DNA of 10,015 nucleotides. It comes from Lunasporangiospora selenospora (taxonomy: Eukaryota > Mortierellomycota > Mortierellomycetes > Mortierellales > Mortierellaceae). The stretch covers positions 1 to 10,015 of the forward strand of contig JAABOA010000196.1 of assembly GCA_015680635.1 (NCBI GenBank), in the 5' to 3' direction. How positions within the stretch are numbered: position 1 is the first letter of the stretch; the number at the start of each line of letters is the position of its first letter. The notes under the pieces are model-generated. The model was not told the origin of the DNA. It ran no database searches and saw only the letters and a program-made list of their open reading frames with translations. The position numbers were made by a program, and so were the translations under genes. Below, piece after piece: positions 8,501 through 10,015 of this stretch.

Positions 8501-9857
8501 CCCACGCCATTTGCTCCGGGATATGCAATTGATTGCGGCACTGGTGCCTGGAACAATATTGAATCTCAGGAACGATGGAAAAGCCTTTTGGGACATGTCG
8601 GTTGCGATCATGTCCTTGAAAACTGAAGTGATTCAATTTGTAGTTCGGAAAGGAACAAAGCTGGTTGAAGTGGATGAATGTTCAAACACGAAACGGGAGA
8701 CTGACAAGACTGGAAGTCGAACCATCATGCATGACGATGATGAGCGCACGAGGATGACAGAGGCGGTCCGACTTTTTACCATTGGTATGCGCCCCCCTTC
8801 CCCCTTTCACATTTGATGTAATTTTAGTTAATTTGGATCAACCTCGGCTGATATTAACCTGGTCTCTTTCAATACCATCTTGTTTTATATCTTACCAGGT
8901 GCCAAGGAATCACACCCAGTCGCTCAACGAGAGCTGGCTATTCTTTACATGTCTCTACCAACGCTTCCAATGACCTCCTCGCCGAGGATAGGTCAGCAAA
9001 GACATGAAGGATCATCACCGCCATTGGGCCAGCCTGGTCGGATGCCTTCGCCAATTCAGATCACCACTTCCAAATTTGGATCAAGTCAGCGTGGATTAAG
9101 TACTGGACGAGCCATCACACCCCCGCCATCGTCTCCCAAGGGAACACTCTCTAGCTCATTTGCCGCCTGTAAAAGCAACATTACGGCCAGTATCCCAATC
9201 AAGCAACGTTCAAGACATCATCATCAAAGCAGTAGTGGTGGTAGTGGAAGCAGCTTTGGTAGTGGTGTTTTGACGGGACTTGGGATCATCACTGGCCTAG
9301 GCTCTTTTACAGGAGGTTCTTCTCTCGGATCGGCGACAGGGTCCAATGGATCCGATACGTTGGCTTCAGGTTTGCACAAGACCAAGAATTCTTCGACGCT
9401 CTCACTCCCAGCCACAGTTTCGACCACTGGTGGAACCGCCACCCCGAGCGGGTCGAGTGATTTTGCAGAGGGGCAATCTCACGATTCGGAACAGAACCAG
9501 GACCTGGAAACACAGTCTGATCGGATGGCGTCTATAGGGTTGCAATCATGCGGATGCAATGGGTCGCAGACTCATAGCCGTATTAACCATGGATACCATC
9601 TCCATCATGGACACAACCACCACCAGCATCCTGCACACCTTACTCATACCCACCACGGCCATCATCATCCCCCCCATCCCCATCAACATACACGACAGCA
9701 AGCGCAGCACGAGGCGGGGCCTGAAAAGTTTAACCCCGAGAACGTTGCGGCAGCGATGCATTGGTTCAAGTTGGCGGCAGCTCAGGGGGATTCTTTTTCA
9801 ATCAATTATCTCAAGCACAAGGAAACTGCAGGAGGGCTGCTTGGGAACCTGGGTTGA
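1735..9857 (+). CDS. Giant fungal RasGAP-like (IQGAP/GAPVD1-type) protein with Sel1-like repeats, four exons
   Basis: Exons are 1735-3873, 3981-4099, 4192-8784 and 8899-9857, ending at TGA 9855-9857, for about 2,600 residues. The ATG at 1735 is chosen because an in-frame TGA lies at 1729-1731 and a purine is at -3. Order of parts: disordered acidic/Thr/Ser N-terminus (residues 1-270); helical RasGAP-like domain (about 272 to 880); long Ser-rich middle with ordered islands near 1250-1470, 1610-1655 and 1855-1900; conserved-looking helical block (about 2080-2280); two Sel1-like repeats flanking a Gly/Ser- and His-rich insert. The GAP domain retains YYRFMN but lacks the arginine finger, so GTPase binding or scaffolding is as likely as GAP activity. 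GAPVD1 relatives act in endocytic Ras/Rab5 control, but I see no VPS9 domain here, so the pathway is not assigned. The long exon's frame changes at 7866-7951, and probably twice between 4256 and 4560. Indels, hidden introns or partial pseudogenization are possible. The single-gene call is fairly secure; exact exon limits inside 4192-8784 are not. Confidence 0.75.
3196..3204 (+). other. Arginine-finger position reads LFG: predicted loss of RasGAP catalysis
   Basis: Residues 488-490 are Leu-Phe-Gly in the loop where RasGAPs such as p120GAP and neurofibromin have Leu-Phe-Arg. IQGAPs likewise lack the finger and bind Rho-family GTPases without stimulating hydrolysis. The supporting motif arginine (Arg703 in YYRFMN) is retained. 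The alignment is by eye. Arg501 or Arg503, a few residues further on, could in principle substitute. Confidence 0.45.
3874..3980 (+). other. Intron 1 (107 bp, phase 0)
   Basis: The donor is GAG|GTAAGT, a near-perfect consensus, and the acceptor is CCATTAG|A. Splicing joins ...IAYPE to TYGMMQD..., which restores the continuous RasGAP motif (proline-Glu-x-Tyr-Gly as in GAPVD1). Read-through instead reaches a stop at 3958-3960. The join falls exactly between codons. Confidence 0.92.
3981..4099 (+). other. Exon 2: end of the RasGAP core
   Basis: This encodes 39 full codons plus two bases of the split Trp codon. The sequence TYGMMQDVYISEAQRQR followed by a helix with LYRYVTGIM is amphipathic and matches the segment after the FLR-like motif in IQGAP/GAPVD1 GAP domains. 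It is bounded by two strong introns. Confidence 0.88.
4100..4191 (+). other. Intron 2 (92 bp, phase 2)
   Basis: The donor is TG|GTAAGC, with a branch-site candidate CTTAAC at 4161-4166 and the acceptor TTGTTCTAG|G. Splicing rebuilds a Trp codon (TG+G) and continues as ESRTSVIDARIRKKVEHLLDLF, a charged amphipathic helix. Confidence 0.9.
4251..4580 (+). other. Protein-like segment in the +1 frame of exon 3 (probable frame disruption)
   Basis: From about 4256 the frame used by the preceding helix gives Ser/Pro-rich sequence. The next frame gives a helix and strand-like sequence: HRLLQPQDQ, then YRAFRAAHLQKQLSRLSFYS, LRPCFILYALTSGKRLLLPP and YRWLDPVALMERV. This looks like the tail of the GAP fold. 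It ends at a TGA (4578-4580). The switch points coincide with homopolymers: T4 at 4256-4259 and C7 at 4554-4560. One T fewer and one C more would keep a single frame throughout. The upstream frame is itself open across the whole region, so no stop codon forces this. The reading rests on protein-likeness. Confidence 0.5.
4561..5680 (+). other. Ser/Pro/Ala-rich linker with a short ordered patch
   Basis: Encodes largely disordered sequence rich in Ser, Thr, Pro and Ala (4600-5030). A short patch follows with EHWSDDVLLPELKQAVKEIKTF and PWALVYVQYGPKK (about 5048-5218), which looks like a helix followed by a beta strand. Acidic Ser/Asp sequence follows at 5450-5540. No family is recognised. One frame is open throughout, with no good splice sites seen. 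Confidence 0.55.
5681..6345 (+). other. Unrecognised ordered, mostly helical block
   Basis: Residues about 1249-1470 have the regular hydrophobic spacing of a folded domain. They include AAKWTVADRTWKCRIRQ, a VARSIFKILREFDLLP helix, the aromatic YGYSSFWDP, LIYLLAMPLRHRLEHRAG, and WESFAHSWHTRVVSTVDRK. There is a Cys-Cys pair in EKAQCCGNHAAA. I do not recognise a named domain. It is not a visible VPS9, PH, C2 or RhoGAP pattern. The contrast with the low-complexity linkers on both sides marks it as a likely conserved module of this fungal family. Confidence 0.5.
6750..6905 (+). other. Short conserved-looking helical island (WVNESNIQNLL...FCMEVESIV)
   Basis: After Ser-rich sequence, an island of about 50 residues with pattern RWVNESNIQNLLLGEDNF and LRFCMEVESIV looks like two helices with a turn. 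It resembles, from general memory, a motif in large uncharacterised ascomycete proteins (trp-x-x-Glu-Ser...GE...RFC-x-E-[VI]). I cannot confirm that relation here. The flanks are Gly/Ser-rich. Confidence 0.4.
7490..7640 (+). other. Helical island before the frame change
   Basis: Encodes MPEFLRRIQIKLTSLVLSEW followed by LDLFGEVETDRWFLEFLEEM, two strongly amphipathic helices rich in Leu/Phe/Trp. A long Ser/Gly-rich linker (6905-7490) lies before it and an acidic Asp/Glu-rich stretch (7640-7740) after it. No named family is recognised. It may pair with the helical block after 8178. Confidence 0.45.
7851..7954 (+). other. Frame change in the long exon (indel or weak intron)
   Basis: The frame followed from exon 3 stops at TAG 7952-7954. 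The frame that continues to the C-terminal domains is closed by TAG at 7863-7865. The switch must therefore fall between these, unless splicing removes the upstream stop. One option is a single-base change, for example at GGG 7918-7920. Another is an 85-bp intron 7851-7935 (donor GTTTGT, acceptor GGCATCAG), which joins the frames correctly as ...HIGHMRAP.... That intron has no clear branch site or pyrimidine tract, and its sequence looks coding in the upstream frame. A genuine break (pseudogene or separate downstream gene) is the third option. Confidence 0.6.
8178..8784 (+). other. C-terminal helical block leading into Sel1-like repeat
   Basis: Residues about 2080-2283 include YYLPDAYRETIEQFNQ, SPYQKLSHLFALELLIVASL (a hydrophobic helix), LRPRHLLRDMQLIAALVP and GKAFWDMSVAIMSLKTEV. 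A polar Ser/Asp linker lies between them at about 8345-8450. From memory, similar 'RD-x-QxIAAxVP...KAFWD' text occurs in large ascomycete proteins carrying Sel1 repeats, which is unverified here. The block runs without a break into the first Sel1-like repeat. No enzyme motif is seen. Confidence 0.5.
8739..8970 (+). other. Sel1-like repeat 1 (split by intron 3)
   Basis: Across the splice the protein reads MTEAVRLFTIGAKESHPVAQ then RELAILYMSLP. This fits the Sel1-like pattern A-x-x-[FY]-x-x-[AG]-[AG]...A-x-x-x-L-[AG]-x-[LM]-Y. Sel1 repeats are paired helices used for protein-protein contacts. The repeat is only apparent after removing 8785-8898, which also supports that intron. Confidence 0.65.
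8785..8898 (+). other. Intron 3 (114 bp, phase 1)
   Basis: The donor is TTG|GTATGC, with a branch-site candidate TTAAC at 8854-8858 and the acceptor TATCTTACCAG|G. Unspliced, the frame ends at TGA 8814-8816. Spliced, it rebuilds a Gly codon (G+GT) and completes the Sel1-like repeat. The 5' part of the intron has a C-rich run. Confidence 0.9.
9195..9360 (+). other. Gly/Ser-rich linker inside the Sel1 region
   Basis: Encodes SSSGGSGSSFGSG, then GLGIITGLGSFTGGSSLGSA and similar text, a flexible Gly/Ser/Thr linker. With the His-rich part it forms a long insertion separating the two Sel1-like repeats. Confidence 0.6.
9573..9689 (+). other. Histidine-rich tract between the Sel1-like repeats
   Basis: Out of about 39 residues roughly half are His (for example HLHHGHNHHQH and THHGHHHPPHPHQH), mixed with Pro, Gly, Asn and Gln. 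Possible roles are metal binding, pH sensing or phase separation. It could equally be CAC/CAT repeat expansion with no function. A smaller His-rich run (HHHLQHHQHHQ) sits at about 3472-3504 in the GAP-like domain. Confidence 0.7.
9741..9821 (+). other. Sel1-like repeat 2 (C-terminal)
   Basis: The pattern NVAAAMHWFKLAAAQGDSFS followed by INYLKH matches the Sel1-like core A-x-x-W-[FY]-x-x-A-A-x-x-G-[DN]. It lies about 12 residues before the stop. It most likely forms one solenoid with repeat 1 after looping out the low-complexity insert. Confidence 0.7.
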
Positions 9858-10015
9858 AGTTTAAGCAAATGAAGAAGAAGATGTACAAGAAAGAAAAAAA
9901 AAAGCCGTTATTATTCTAGTTGTGTGTTGTTGTTGTTTTTTTTTACTCCATGCTTGCCGAAATAGAATTTATTTATCCATTTTGTAATACAACAAAAACA
10001 TGCTTTTTTTCTCAT
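9858..10015 (+). other. 3' flank, probable 3' UTR and polyadenylation region
   Basis: After the TGA the sequence is A- and T-rich, with A-rich (about 9891-9902), GTT-repeat (about 9918-9933) and T-rich runs. There is no exact AATAAA. AATAGAATTTATTTA at 9961-9975 and TTTTGTAATAC at 9980-9990 are candidate efficiency or positioning elements of the loose fungal type. The window ends here, so the cleavage site may be outside. Confidence 0.5.

Noticed and set aside
8178-8784. VPS9 (Rab5 exchange factor) domain expected from GAPVD1-like architecture
   Set aside because: No VPS9-like Asp-Asp-x-Leu-Pro core or Tyr-containing signature was seen; the sequence instead leads into a Sel1-like repeat.
7890-8816. 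Independent second gene starting near 7890
   Set aside because: There is no ATG with promoter-like context before its conserved-looking part, it overlaps the end of the upstream frame, and intron 3 and the Sel1 repeats continue it to 9857. A single disrupted or spliced gene is simpler.
9918-9940. GTT/T-rich run as a structured RNA or terminator hairpin
   Set aside because: It is simple low-complexity 3' flank, with no complementary arm long enough for a stable hairpin, and bacterial-type terminators do not apply.

Overview
The window looks like nuclear DNA from a filamentous fungus. It carries one very long plus-strand gene interrupted by short spliceosomal introns (about 90-115 bp, GT...AG, two with CTTAAC/TTAAC-like branch sites). 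The upstream region is low in coding signal and full of CT/GA/GT microsatellites. The protein is rich in Ser/Thr/Gln/His low-complexity linkers. This style fits an early-diverging fungus such as a Mortierella-type Mucoromycota. That placement is an impression from style, not from a marker gene. No bacterial, viral, transposon, tRNA or rRNA features were seen.

Layout: 1-1734 is a non-coding upstream/promoter-5' leader region with simple repeats and long pyrimidine tracts. 1735-9857 is a single multi-exon gene: exon 1 1735-3873, intron 3874-3980, exon 2 3981-4099, intron 4100-4191, long exon 4192-8784, intron 8785-8898, last exon 8899-9857. 9858-10015 is the A/T-rich 3' flank.

The predicted product is about 2,600 residues. 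It has a disordered N-terminus, then a helical RasGAP-like domain of the IQGAP/GAPVD1 (RME-6/Gapex-5) type. The middle is very long and holds islands of ordered-looking sequence in Ser-rich linkers. The C-terminal part has two Sel1-like repeats separated by a Gly/Ser-rich and His-rich insert. The GAP domain keeps the 'FLR'-like motif (YYRFMN) but has Gly where classical RasGAPs carry the catalytic arginine finger (LFG, not LFR). It may therefore be a scaffold or Ras-binding module rather than an active GAP.

The reading frame of the long exon is not consistent. At 7866-7951 a frame change is forced by stop codons. At about 4256-4560 a protein-like segment sits in the +1 frame, bounded by T4 and C7 homopolymers. 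These are either small indels (sequencing or real) or weak, unannotated introns, and they need transcript evidence.
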